64,000 nt of DNA, from NCBI GenBank assembly GCA_036927565.1, contig JAYESD010000005.1:13856565-13920564 (forward strand), written 5' to 3'. This document shows positions 22,864-34,720 of this stretch, piece after piece (position 1 is the stretch's first letter; every line of letters begins with the position of its first letter). Both the position numbers and the translations under genes were made by a program. This DNA is from Tuctoria greenei. Its lineage: Eukaryota; Streptophyta; Magnoliopsida; Poales; Poaceae. The notes under the pieces are model-generated. The model was given only the letters and a program-made list of their open reading frames with translations, was not told the origin of the DNA and ran no database searches.

Positions 22864-24520
22864 TGAAAGTCGCCTAGAGGTGGGTGAATAGGCAATATGA
22901 CCTGAAATCGCTTAATCAAACGAGATTAAATTGCTAGAGCCGGACTTGTCTAGTCAGGGTCGGATTAGTCCGCTCAGCTCAGGGTTAAAACCAAAAATCT
23001 TGATTTCTACAAGTGATTTGTCGAATTTAAGTTCACAAATGAAAGATACAATATCTAGCAACCTAGTACAACTTGGATTAACCAATGAAAGCAATTAGGT
23101 TACAAGATTTCAAGATGATCAATACGAAGAACGATAAGAACCCTAAAAGCAATTCTAGTGATTACGAAAAGTAAAGTGAGAAGTGAGACAAGATTTATCT
23201 CGTGGTTCAGCTCCACAAAGAAGCCTACATCAACATTGAGAAGTCCACACAAGGATCAGATCTCACTTGACCCTTCTCTCGCGAAGCCACCACAATGTCC
23301 GGCTTGGTTTCCACTATATCAATGTGTAATCACCAAGTTTGTTTGGGGCTGCTCACAAGTTGACGCTCCCACGAATCAGTACAACAAGGAGCACACGAAG
23401 CTCAACTCACACAAGCCACAAAACACAACACAAGTGCAAGAGATCAAATCGAGAGCCAAAGCACCATGATCTTTCTTCACTCCCATCCCCAAACCCTAAT
23501 CTCTTCAAGATTTGATTTTAGAGGGCTAGAAGGTGAAGTAGAAGGCTTTGGAAGGCTCTAGGTTGGTTGTGGCAGCGGTAGGGTTCTAGATCATTCAAAT
23601 AGAAGCTAGGGGTCCCCTTTTTATAGGGGTACTGACAACTAGTCGTTGAAAACAGCCTAAACCCGGACTAGTCCAGCCCTGTATCATGGACTAGTCCAAC
23701 CTCTTAGGACCACCGACAATCACGTCATCGATCGACAAAACAGATGACGTGCGCGCCAAACATTTTAATTTCAAATGGTCATGGCAACCCGGACTAGTCC
23801 GGTCAACAACGGACTAGTCCGAAGTGGAACATAATGGTTTAATCCGGCTAAAAGGGGACTAAACTGGGTAGGCCCGGACTAGTCTAGCCTCTGAGGCGGA
23901 CAAGTCTGGCCTCCTGGACTTGGCGTGGGTTTCTTATACTAAGTCTCAAATGGACTAGTCCGTATAACAACGGACAAGTTCGAACTCATCCAGAATGCTT
24001 TGGTCCGTCCCAAAACAGACTAAACTAGGGGGTCCGGACTAGTCCAGCCGCTATGGCGGACAAGTTCAGCCTCCCAGGACTTGGCTCCAAATCTACTCAT
24101 GAGGGAAGAACGGACTAGTCCGTACCCATACGGACAAGTTCGAACTCGAACAGAGACATTTAGTCCGACCCAAAACGGACTACTCTGGTCGATCAGACTA
24201 GTCCGGCCTGGATCCCGGACAAGTCCGGCCGCAACTAGTTTTCTGTCATTTTGGCTTCTCAATTAAGTTTTTCTCTCAACCACCACTTTGAGCCCTCTTG
24301 GATGATCTCAATGCACATGATACACATACTCTCTCATATGATACGGCTAGTCTAAACTCAACACAATAGAAACCCTAATTTCTATACTTGAGTCTTTGAC
24401 GCCCGTTTCAACCTTTTCCTTTTTGAGAGATTTGTCTCATTTCAATCATCACACCTGTGCTTAAGATCAGCTCAACTCATTAGTCTCTTAATTGTCATCA
24501 TCAATCATCCAAAACTCACA
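22864..24520 (-). repeat. 5' LTR of SIRE-like copia (long LTR)
   Basis: On the minus strand it begins TGTGAGTTTTGGATGATTG, including the GATGATGACAATTAAGAG block usual for this lineage, and ends GCGACTTTCA before the primer site. Length is ~1657 bp, enlarged by internal GGACTAGTCC repeats. Its outer edge abuts decayed gypsy pol at 24521. Confidence 0.8.
23650..24240. repeat. GGACTAGTCC palindrome array within LTR
   Basis: Pairs of CGGACTAGTCCG-like and CGGACAAGTYCG-like words recur about every 90 bp (near 23672, 23795, 23876, 23950, 24032, 24110, 24200). Each pair has a similar spacer. GGACTAGTCC is self-complementary. Confidence 0.8.
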
Positions 24521-26516
24521 CGGATGTCTAGATGCACTTTCATCTTGCCACATCCGTTCTGTAGTAGGGAGGGGTTGCATCTTCTCTGGAGGATGACATC
24601 TCTCAGCTTTAGCCATGTGGAGCACTGCTGCACGAAGGTGAGAACATCTTGTTTTTGTCCTCCAGAATGACCACCTATACCACTGTCATGCAAAGCATTG
24701 CTCAATTTTGTCCTCAAAGCAGAGTTATCCCCAATGAGAATTTGTTGGCCTCTCTTGATCAACCCTTGGTTCAGATACAATCCCTCCTCATCAGGACTTA
24801 CAACAGCTAACTTGGCTAAAAGGCTCCGTGTAGCAGCATCAGTAACATAGGAATTCATAATATCCTGGACCCATAGTGGCCTTACCTCTGAAACTGCAGA
24901 AATGGCCATCATATGACCAACCCTAGACAAGGCATAAGCTGCCACATTATCTTTGCCCTTTTTGTAAATAATTCTGAAATTAAGCCCCATCATTTTAGAC
25001 ATTGCTTTTTTCTGTAATTCAGACTGAAGCTGCTGTCCAGGCAGAAAACTCAAACTCTGATGGTCTGTCTGAATGATGAATTCATTCCGCTGTAAATACT
25101 GCCTCCATACATCAACAACTAGTATTAAGGCCAAAAATTATTTCTCATAAATAGATAAGTGCTTATGCTTGTTGCTGAGAGCCTTAATAATATAAGCAAT
25201 GGGTCTGCTATTTTGCATTAGCACTGCACCGAGGCCCACATCACTGGCATCTGTTTCAATAACAAAGGGTTCATCAAAATTTGGGAGGGCTAGAACAGGG
25301 TACTGACCATTGTTGTCTTCAGAGCTTGAGAAGCACTATCTGCTTCAGAGGTCCAATGGAAAGTCTTCTTTTTTAGTAAGGAAGTCAGTGGTTTGGCCAT
25401 AGCACCATAGCCTTTTACAAACTTTCTATAATACCATGTTAACCCCAAAAGCGCTCTCAACTCAGTTACTAATTGAGGCACTGACCATTGCGCAATTGTG
25501 GTTGTTTTTGCAGGGTCTGTGGCTACTCCTCTACTAAAATAATCTGGCCAATATAAATGAGTTCTGACATAGAAAAACTGCATTTAGAATGCTTGAGGTA
25601 GAACTTGTGTTCTCTGAGTTTCTCCAAGACTTGTCTAATGTGCTGCAAATGTTGCTTCAAGGTAGGACTGTAAATAAGGATATCATCCAAAAAGACCAGT
25701 GCAAACTTTCATAGAAATGGTGCCAAAATAAGGTTCATTGCACTCTGAAAAGTGGTAGGGGGCATTTGCGAGTCCAAATGACATCACCTTAAATTGGTAA
25801 TGGCCACTATGTTTAAAAAGCAGTCTTGAATTCTTCTCCGACTTTCATTCTTATTTGGTGATACCCTGACTTCATATCCAAACTTGTAAAAAAAATTGTT
25901 ACCATGAAGCTCATCCAATATTTCATCCACACGGGGCATGGGGAATCTGTTTTTCACTATCAAATCATTTAATTTTCTATAGTCTACACAAAACCTCCAA
26001 GTTCCATATTTTTTTTGCACCAATAAAACTGTGGAGGAAAAGGGGCTTACACTGAGTTCTATGAGACCAGCCTGCAACAAGTCTGCAACCTGCCTTTCAA
26101 TCTCTGATTTATAGGTGAGTATCTGTAAGGTCTGATATTGACAGACACTACAGCAGGGATAAGAGAAATGACATGATGAAAAGGGCGCTTGGGAGGTAAT
26201 TGTTGAGGGTCTTCAAAAACATCCTTGAACTCTGACAAAAGTTCAGTCGCCAAATATTCAGTTGAGCTATTGGCAGACTCTGACTCCTGCATCCCTGAGC
26301 ACTGAACTACTGCTACTGCCCGCACATTATTGCCCAAGAGCCATTTTTTTTAGCAAAGGAAGAGCCATTTTTCCAACTATTTAACTAGTAATTCAGTGAG
26401 TTGGTGTTGTTCCACACGTTGAATCCCTTTGAGTGTAATCTATGCATCACCTCTTTGAATATGAATGAACTTTGCATTCCAGTCACAGACCATGGGGCTA
26501 TGTGCAGAGAGTCAAT
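24521..26516 (-). pseudogene. Decayed gypsy pol (reverse transcriptase, RNase H, integrase start)
   Basis: Minus-strand pieces in pol order: 26337-26059 (FKDVFEDPQQLPPKRPFHHV), 26080-25784 (reverse transcriptase, CVDYRKLNDLIVKNRFPMPR), ~25700 (a broken FLDDILIYS-like motif), 25583-25290 (ALLGLTWYYRKFVKGYGAMA), and 25134-24521 (RNase H, IIQTDHQSLSFL, then an integrase zinc-finger remnant). Frameshifts and stops separate the pieces. The SIRE-like copia inserted at 24520 cut the integrase. Upstream protease sequence continues at 28619-28930 beyond a TRIM-like insertion. Confidence 0.8.
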
Positions 26517-28618
26517 TGTTAGGAATATAATATTACTATTATATTCCTAACACCCCCCTCAAACTCACGGTGCCTCAAGAACATTGAGTTTGAAGATAAA
26601 AAAAACATGTTGAAGCTACAAATATGATTCTTGGTGTCACTGAGCAGAACGTCGAAGTGGATGAAGCAGCAAAACTGGAGCCGACAAAACTGGCAGACAC
26701 AGCGAAAGAAAGATGAAGTTAGTCAAGCTCCCAAAGATGTTGTGAATCACGATGACGAGGTTCAGTACCAACCAAAGATCTTCCATAACTCCCAAAGTCG
26801 TAGACCGCGCATATGTAGACGCATACGAAGAACCAGTCAAGGTAAGATGCCATTGAAAAGCACCAGAGACCGCACAACCGAAATTCCGGCCGAAAAAGAA
26901 GAAGCCATCATGAAGAAGATGACTGACGACGGCGAGAGCGCAAAATAAGCAGCGGCAGAGGACGGGGAGAACGCAAAGAAAAGCAGCGCAAGCAACAAGT
27001 TTTTTTTTACGAAGCGTAGGCAGAGCTCCCGAATCAATGATGGATAAGACGTCATGGACAACCAAAAGAAGGCACCCAAAAGACGTCAATTCCATCCCCG
27101 ATCCGAAGAGGAGCCATCAACCGCCACCCGTTTTTTTTTTCTAGCGAGTAACCTAACAGTCACCATGAAGAAGATGATGTCATGCTGACGTCATGTCTGA
27201 CGTCAGCATGACTGAATCTGAGATCTGTTGCCGCACACAATCGCTGTCTCTCTCTTTGACCAACGAAATCACCCACGAGAAACTGCAGCCCGACTTTGGA
27301 CAACCATGTAACACGGTCTTGCGCCCCTGCCCGTGACGATGACGTTCGACGAACGGAAGAAGAAGTCGCGGATGACGGCGGCCGCGAATGACTGGGTCGC
27401 GCCGAGCGTGGAGCCCGACTGCCAGCGGAACGAGGCAACATTGGGTTGTTCCACGAGGAGCCACCGCTCCTTGCTCAGCAACGCCCTCACCATCGGGTTC
27501 GCTCTGGTAGCGCTAGGAGGACCGCGTTGTGGGTCGCGCGGAGCGCCAACGGCAGGGGCGGCGGGAGGAGCGGCAGGATGAGGCGGCAGAGGAGAAGCAC
27601 CACAGCGAGGTAGCCACAGAGCCGTTGGCATCGAGCTCCATGGATCTCCCGACCCCTGTCGTATGAATGAAACGAGCAGGGTCGGCGCTCGGTCCCACGG
27701 GCACTGGCGGTGGCGTGGTGTCCAGATCCACGATCGAGTGAAGCTCCGGCGGATAGATCAGGACGCAAGATCTCAAGGCGATTGGATCCACGGGCAGGGT
27801 TTGGAGGTGCGAAGGGTGAGAGCGTCCAGCGCAGAGAGTAGCGGTCGCTGGCAACGACTGGACATGAGGACGAGCGGCCGCCGCCCTACAAAATTTCTAG
27901 ATTTAACTAACCTCGCTCTAATTCCATGTTATGAATATGGATGTTCTATTATTGAGAAGGCCGGAGGCCTCTATATATAGATGTACAGGGATTACAAATA
28001 TGCAAATAAGTTCCTAATACATCATCTAATATAATATTACTATTATATCCTTAACACCCCCCTCAAACTCAAGATGCGTCAAGAACATTGAGTTTGAAGA
28101 GATAAAAATCATGCTAAGAGCCACAAAGATGATCCAAATGATGGTATCACTGAGCAAAACGTCGAAGTAGATGAAGCAACAAAACTGGAGCCAACAAAAC
28201 TGGCAGACGCAGCAGAAGAAAGACGAAGTCAGTCAAGCTCCCAAAGATGCTATGAATCACGATGACGAGGTTCAGTACCAACAAAAGATCTTCCATGAGC
28301 AACTTCCAAAGTCATAGACCGCGCATATGTAGACGCATACGAGGAACCAGCTACGATAAGATGTCATTGAAAAGCACCAGAGATCGTCCAACGCAGAGAG
28401 CAGCAGTCGCTGGCGACGGCTGGGCATGAGGACGAGCGGCCGCTGCCCTACAAAATTTCTAGATTTAACTAACCTGGCTCTGATTCTATGTTATGAATAT
28501 GGATCTTCTATTATTGAGGAGGCCAGAAGCCTCTATATATAGATGTATAGGGATTACAAATATGCAAATAAGTCTCTAATATATCATCTAATATAATATT
28601 ACTATTATATCCTTAACA
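26517..28618 (-). mobile_element. TRIM-like composite with three LTRs
   Basis: On the minus strand the order is: LTR A (28489-28618, 130 bp), a 434 bp internal region, LTR B (27927-28054, 128 bp), a 1372 bp internal region, and a shrunken LTR C (26517-26552, 36 bp). Each LTR starts TGTTA(A/G)GG and ends AACA, and each is preceded by a G-rich purine tract. Primer-site-like words (GAATCAGAGCC; GAATTAGAGC) follow A and B. The flanks TCAAT (26512-26516) and GCAAT (28619-28623) agree at four of five bases, supporting a single insertion. No polymerase is encoded, as in TRIM/SMART elements. Confidence 0.78.
26553..27926 (-). other. Long internal region of the TRIM composite, possible captured sequence
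   Basis: Its two ends match the short internal region (28055-28488), but ~900 bp in the middle (about 26,880-27,830) has no counterpart there. That insert is GC-rich and carries overlapping minus-strand open frames (for example 27768-27487 and 27631-27269). It also has a MADLIKE-free, domain-free composition and a short inverted repeat around CATGACGTCAGCATGAC near 27185. I cannot match the frames to a known protein; capture of a host gene fragment is one explanation. Confidence 0.45.
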
Positions 28619-28930
28619 GCAATCAAACCCCAATATCACATCATAAGCTCCAAGAGGCAAAACCCTGAAATCAGTAGTAAATGTGTGTCCACGACACCAC
28701 CAATCTAGATTATGTACCATTGTGTCAGATATCATTTTATCTCCAGTGGCCACCTGCACTGACAAAGTCTACCCACCCTTATTCTCGTCAAGTTTGGCAG
28801 GAAGCGCCGTGTAGCCGAAGAGGAGCAGCAACAACAATAACGACAACAAAACATAATTTTAAATTGAAGCAATGGTTGGAACCTGTCTCGCAACCTCAAC
28901 TGTCGTCTAATGTCATTGCTTGAGAGTAGC
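28619..28930 (-). pseudogene. Decayed gypsy protease region, continuation
   Basis: Joining this stretch to 26516 across the TRIM-like insertion gives a protease-like C-terminal segment ending in APWSVTGMQ. The same decayed minus-strand gypsy therefore extends to about 28930. The exact edge with the 3' flank of the PSA2-like gene is not clear. Confidence 0.6.
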
Positions 28931-29173
28931 GTTAGATGCCAATGGTAGACTTGTGGTTTATGCCGGGCAACTGACGTGTTGAATCAGTATTCCAGAAATG
29001 ATACTGATTTTTAATGATGCCCAGTACCATCTGAACACACACAATTCCTATACATTCGTATAACGTATAACAGTCTGAATTTCTCTTCTGACAAAATTCA
29101 ACACAGCCCAAGAACCACATTTGTCTGAATACCGCTCATGGAACCCAGAAACAGAATCCGGTGAATACACAAT
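28931..29173 (-). other. Probable 3' UTR of the PSA2-like gene
   Basis: This is unique-looking AT-rich sequence downstream of the stop codon. No transposon termini or coding signal are seen, so it is most simply the 3' UTR and flank. Confidence 0.5.
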
Positions 29174-31492
<2,319 letters not shown>

Positions 31493-31755
31493 TGTCTTTC
31501 GCTCGCCCGCCTCTCTCCCTCTTGCTCTTGCTCGGCGTTGTTGTGCGGACGAGAAGACGAGCGGGAGGGGTGCTGGAGATTGGGGAAGCCAAATATCTGT
31601 GGACCACGTGTCCAGGCTTACCTGATTGGGCCCGACCGGGCCAAGTCGGGTTCGGCCCAGACCCAAACCCAACCAGGTGAAGCCGAACGGAAGTGGCCGC
31701 GGCAAGCTCGCACCAGGCACCACTCGACACCCGTCGTCGTCGGCGTCGCCCCGCC
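31493..31755. promoter_or_regulatory. Bidirectional promoter between PSA2-like gene and small gene
   Basis: 263 bp separates the two divergent start codons. It contains a G-box (CACGTG, 31605-31610, within CCACGTGTCC), GGGCCC (31628-31633) and GGCCCAG (31654-31660). The latter are words of the TGGGCC/GGCCCA class common in plant housekeeping promoters. A G-box suits a light-related chloroplast gene. Function is inferred. Confidence 0.6.
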
Positions 31756-32068
31756 ATGTCATCCGGGAACCGCCGCGAACACACGTTCGCGGATTCTTCC
31801 GCTACTGGCAGTGCCAGCGGCGGCGGGATCCGGGCGAATGAGAAGAGGAAGCCGCCCTTCCGTCCCGCGCCTGACGACACCAAGCCCGTCCTCCGCGACC
31901 CGGTTCGTCCTCCCCCCTGACCTTCCGATTTCGAGCTTCTTCGATCATAGTGGCGTGATGAGGGTTGGGGTTTTGGCTGCTCCCTGTGTGCAGATCTCGC
32001 GGTCAGACCCCGTGGAGGCCGAGCAGGCCGTGCTTCTGCCACCGCCCTTCCCCCGTGCGGACTCCTGA
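31756..32068 (+). CDS. Small conserved-looking protein, two exons, unknown function
   Basis: Exons 31756-31902 and 31994-32068 join in phase 0 with GT-AG ends, giving 73 residues. The start MSSGNRREHTFADSS is Ser/Gly-rich. A charged centre (NEKRKPPFRPAPDD) leads to a compact C-terminus (TKPVLRDPISRSDPVEAEQA, then LPPPFP) that looks like a conserved short motif. I do not recognise a named family. Further exons may lie in the 3' UTR, since a splice donor (ACAGGTCAGC) follows the stop within 15 bp and an acceptor (TTGGCAG) occurs near 33180. The G-box promoter is shared with the PSA2-like gene. An in-frame ATG at 31693 is an alternative, weaker start. Confidence 0.55.
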
Positions 32069-33370
32069 TGGATACAGGTCAGCTCCAACTTTTTTTCCTT
32101 TAAAAGATCAGTTTGTCCGCAACAAAAGTATTCTATTACCCTGGATGTAAGAATTTTCACGGTTTTCTAACGTATTTGAGATTTAACGAGTAGACTGTAG
32201 TACTGCTTTTAGCCTTCTAGTTCTAGCTTACATTGAGTGCACTGTCTCTGAGTTTAAACTGATAGGAATCTCCCAGCTAGTGCTGAATTTTCTGGTACTT
32301 TGATCGACTTGCCTTATAGGCGTTAAAATGTTTGCATCTGATCGGGCAAAATTGCAGTATTGAATCTGCCCTGTGTATGCACTATCACAGCAGGGTGATT
32401 TCTCTTTCTGTACCAGAGTTCAGTTTTCTGAAACCTTAGTAATTAATACTCCCTGGGTATTATAGGAAGTGTTGATGTATCTCAGTAGCCGTCAACTTAG
32501 GAGGTTCGTCTGGCTTGCTCTTCCGCTGGTTTCTCCTTTTCCTCTTGTGCCCGGAGGGGAAGGCCATTCTACTCTGCATCCACGTGAGAATGAAGAGCTG
32601 GCTTGTTTGCTCAGTTTACGATGCTTATCTGAATAATACATATACACATGTATGTATCTTTGTTATTTTTCAGTAGAACTATTTAACAATTTCAATGAGC
32701 TGATTTCTTAGAAGTTTAGGAAAATTATAGCCTTCTTATATTTGTGAACATGGGCCTTCCGTAAATCCATATCTTAAAGGGTGGACATACTAGTTGTAAT
32801 GTAGAGTTACAACGTGTTATATTGTTCGAAATGGGCTATAATTTGTTTTCCTCCCCCCTATAACATGTACCCTTGGATTTTTGAGAGACAGAAGGGAAAA
32901 CGAAACTTTGTTGGCACATGAACTTTCCAATAATTGTATTTAGATTCCACATTCAAAATGGCAAAGCTGCTGTTTGTCCCTGATGGATATTTTTTTATGT
33001 TGATTCGTATGAAACAAACGATGATACATCCATCACGTCAATTCTCTTAACTGTCAAATTTATGACATGTAGCTCAATGCTTTGCTAGTAGCCAATTCTC
33101 TTCTCAGTAGGGCTTCAGTTCCGCGAACCTTATTGTTTGTAGTAGTCAAACCTGAAACCAAGGTTTTGTCATATTGGCAGGTCTTCATTTAGGAATTGGC
33201 TACTGTCCTGCTGATGTTCCCACTTATGATGAACTGATTGTGAACATTAACCTTTCTATGGATGGTACAGCAGGAGCTCTGACATCAATCGTGGAAGAGG
33301 ATAGACAGCCGTTTGGGTGGGTTCAATGCCGGTTGGGTGAAGCTGAAGCGCTAGACATGGTTCTTATCTA
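32069..33370 (+). other. Downstream intron/3' UTR region of small gene
   Basis: AT-rich unique sequence with no transposon ends. A stretch at 33181-33360 after a good acceptor (TTTTGTCATATTGGCAG) stays open for ~60 codons but matches nothing I know. It may be a non-coding 3' exon. Confidence 0.4.
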
Positions 33371-33467
33371 CTCCATCTCAAATTACTTGTCACTTAGGAC
33401 AAGAAATTTAATTTAAAATGAATTAAACTTTTTGTCCTAAGTGACAAGTAATTTGGTATGGAGAGAG
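33371..33467. mobile_element. Stowaway-like MITE
   Basis: A 97 bp inverted repeat beginning CTCCATCTCAAATTAC and ending GTAATTTGGTATGGAGAGAG, flanked by TA (33369-33370, 33468-33469). The long inner arms (TTACTTGTCACTTAGGACAA) pair exactly. From here to 33768 I see no other feature. Confidence 0.9.
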
Positions 33468-33768
33468 TAAACAAGATTTCACTCACAGATGGATAGAGTA
33501 AACCTTGTTCCCGCCTCTTTCTTTTTTTCTCTCCTGTGCAATACCAAGAATTAGGATCTGTAGTGATCTGAGTTGCCATTTCAGGATTCGGTACATTCAA
33601 ACTGTGCGCTCATAAAACAGCATTGTACCGGTTAATCGACTAGCAGCGTTTTTCTTAGAAGCAAAATCGACTAGCAGTGTTGCCTTTGCCAAGGATAGAA
33701 TTAATTTTAGTTCCTCCAACATCAAATAAATGGAAACGATGGGAGTACTGATCAAGGTAATTTGTATG

Positions 33769-34124
33769 GGAGAAGTTGGAAACAGCTTCTCGAGATAATG
33801 TCGTGTTTCAAGTTTATCTAGTGATCACCAATTTATTATGAACGACGCCTCTCCGGCAGCCCGGTCCGTGTCCCTCTCACCTGACACCGCCGCAGCAGCA
33901 TAATAACGCCCACGGACGCGCAACTAGCTCACCACTGCACTGGTCAGGAGAAGTTGGAAACAGCTTCTCGAGATAATGTCGTGTTTCAAGTTTATCTAGT
34001 GATCACCAATTTATTATGAACGACGCCTCTCCGGCAGCCCGGTCCGTGTCCCTCTCACCTGACACCGCCGCAGCAGCATAATAACGCCCACGGACGCGCA
34101 ACTAGCTCACCGCTGCACTGGTCA
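33769..34124. repeat. 178 bp tandem duplication
   Basis: 33769-33946 and 33947-34124 are head-to-tail copies differing at one base (CACCACTG versus CACCGCTG). The unit starts GGAGAAGTTGGAAAC and ends CTGCACTGGTCA. The sequence is otherwise unique in the window. The copia target site lies 14 bp beyond the second copy. Confidence 0.95.
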
Positions 34125-34142
34125 ATTTCGGTGGGTGTGTAT

Positions 34143-34706
34143 TGTTAGAGGTGATCCCGGTAAAACCGGGTACCGGTCTCCCGTAAGTAACGGGGTGGGG
34201 CAACAACCAACGTCAAACCCCTCTGAGTCGCGCAATACTCCGGGAGGGCGTAACAGACTCGTTCTGTTGCGCCCCCCACCTGGTACGCGCTATATAAGTC
34301 CCAGGGACCTCAAGGCGTGACACGGCAGTGCACACATTCCTAGAGGCCCCCGCCATAACTAAAGCAGTTTTACGCCGCCCCCGCACGCGCTGCACCGAGC
34401 CCCCACTGCATCGGCGTTCTTCCTGCACCGACGAGCTACCTGCGTCGACTCTCTCTTCTGCGACTATCCACCTGAGCCCAATGGCATCAGGTGGACCCAC
34501 TGAAGGTAACACTCAACTCCCAATCTCTAATTCTCTAAGCATCCTTTACATGATCTATCAATATGTCCTTAATTGATTGTTTACCTAAGTAAATAGTGCA
34601 TATATGTTCAATTACCGCTAAGATTGTTTGCTCTGTTTTAATCAAGGCTAAGGATTGTCCAATTAGGTGTTGTCAGTTTCGATCCTAAGTACTCTAAGAT
34701 TTAACA
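34143..34706 (+). repeat. 5' LTR of copia, carrying putative gag start exon
   Basis: 564 bp. A TATA box (CTATATAAG, 34289-34297) precedes a start codon at 34481 (MASGGPTE). A good splice donor (GAAG|GTAACA) follows at 34505/34506, all still inside the LTR and ahead of the primer site. Confidence 0.9.
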
Positions 34707-34707
34707 A

Positions 34708-34720
34708 TGGCATCAGAGCC
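34708..34720 (+). other. Primer binding site of copia
   Basis: TGGCATCAGAGCC, one base after the LTR, matches the initiator tRNA-Met site at all but one position. Confidence 0.85.

Larger units (their letters stand above)
20625..24520 (-). mobile_element. Ty1/copia SIRE-like element, 5' LTR and gag only
   Basis: A minus-strand copia element with its 5' LTR at 22864-24520, primer site at 22848-22861 and gag-like frames down to ~20640. Its pol and other LTR are missing on this side because the Tat gypsy inserted into it; the remainder should lie left of the window. This makes it the outermost, oldest layer of the four-element nest. Confidence 0.8.

Noticed and set aside
26517..26552. 36 bp near-palindrome as a separate MITE
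   Set aside because: Its ends, position after a purine tract and target duplication fit a shrunken third LTR of the TRIM-like composite.
27180..27770. Possible DUF599-like captured gene fragment
   Set aside because: On inspection the characteristic motifs were absent; I keep only the statement that the insert is unidentified.
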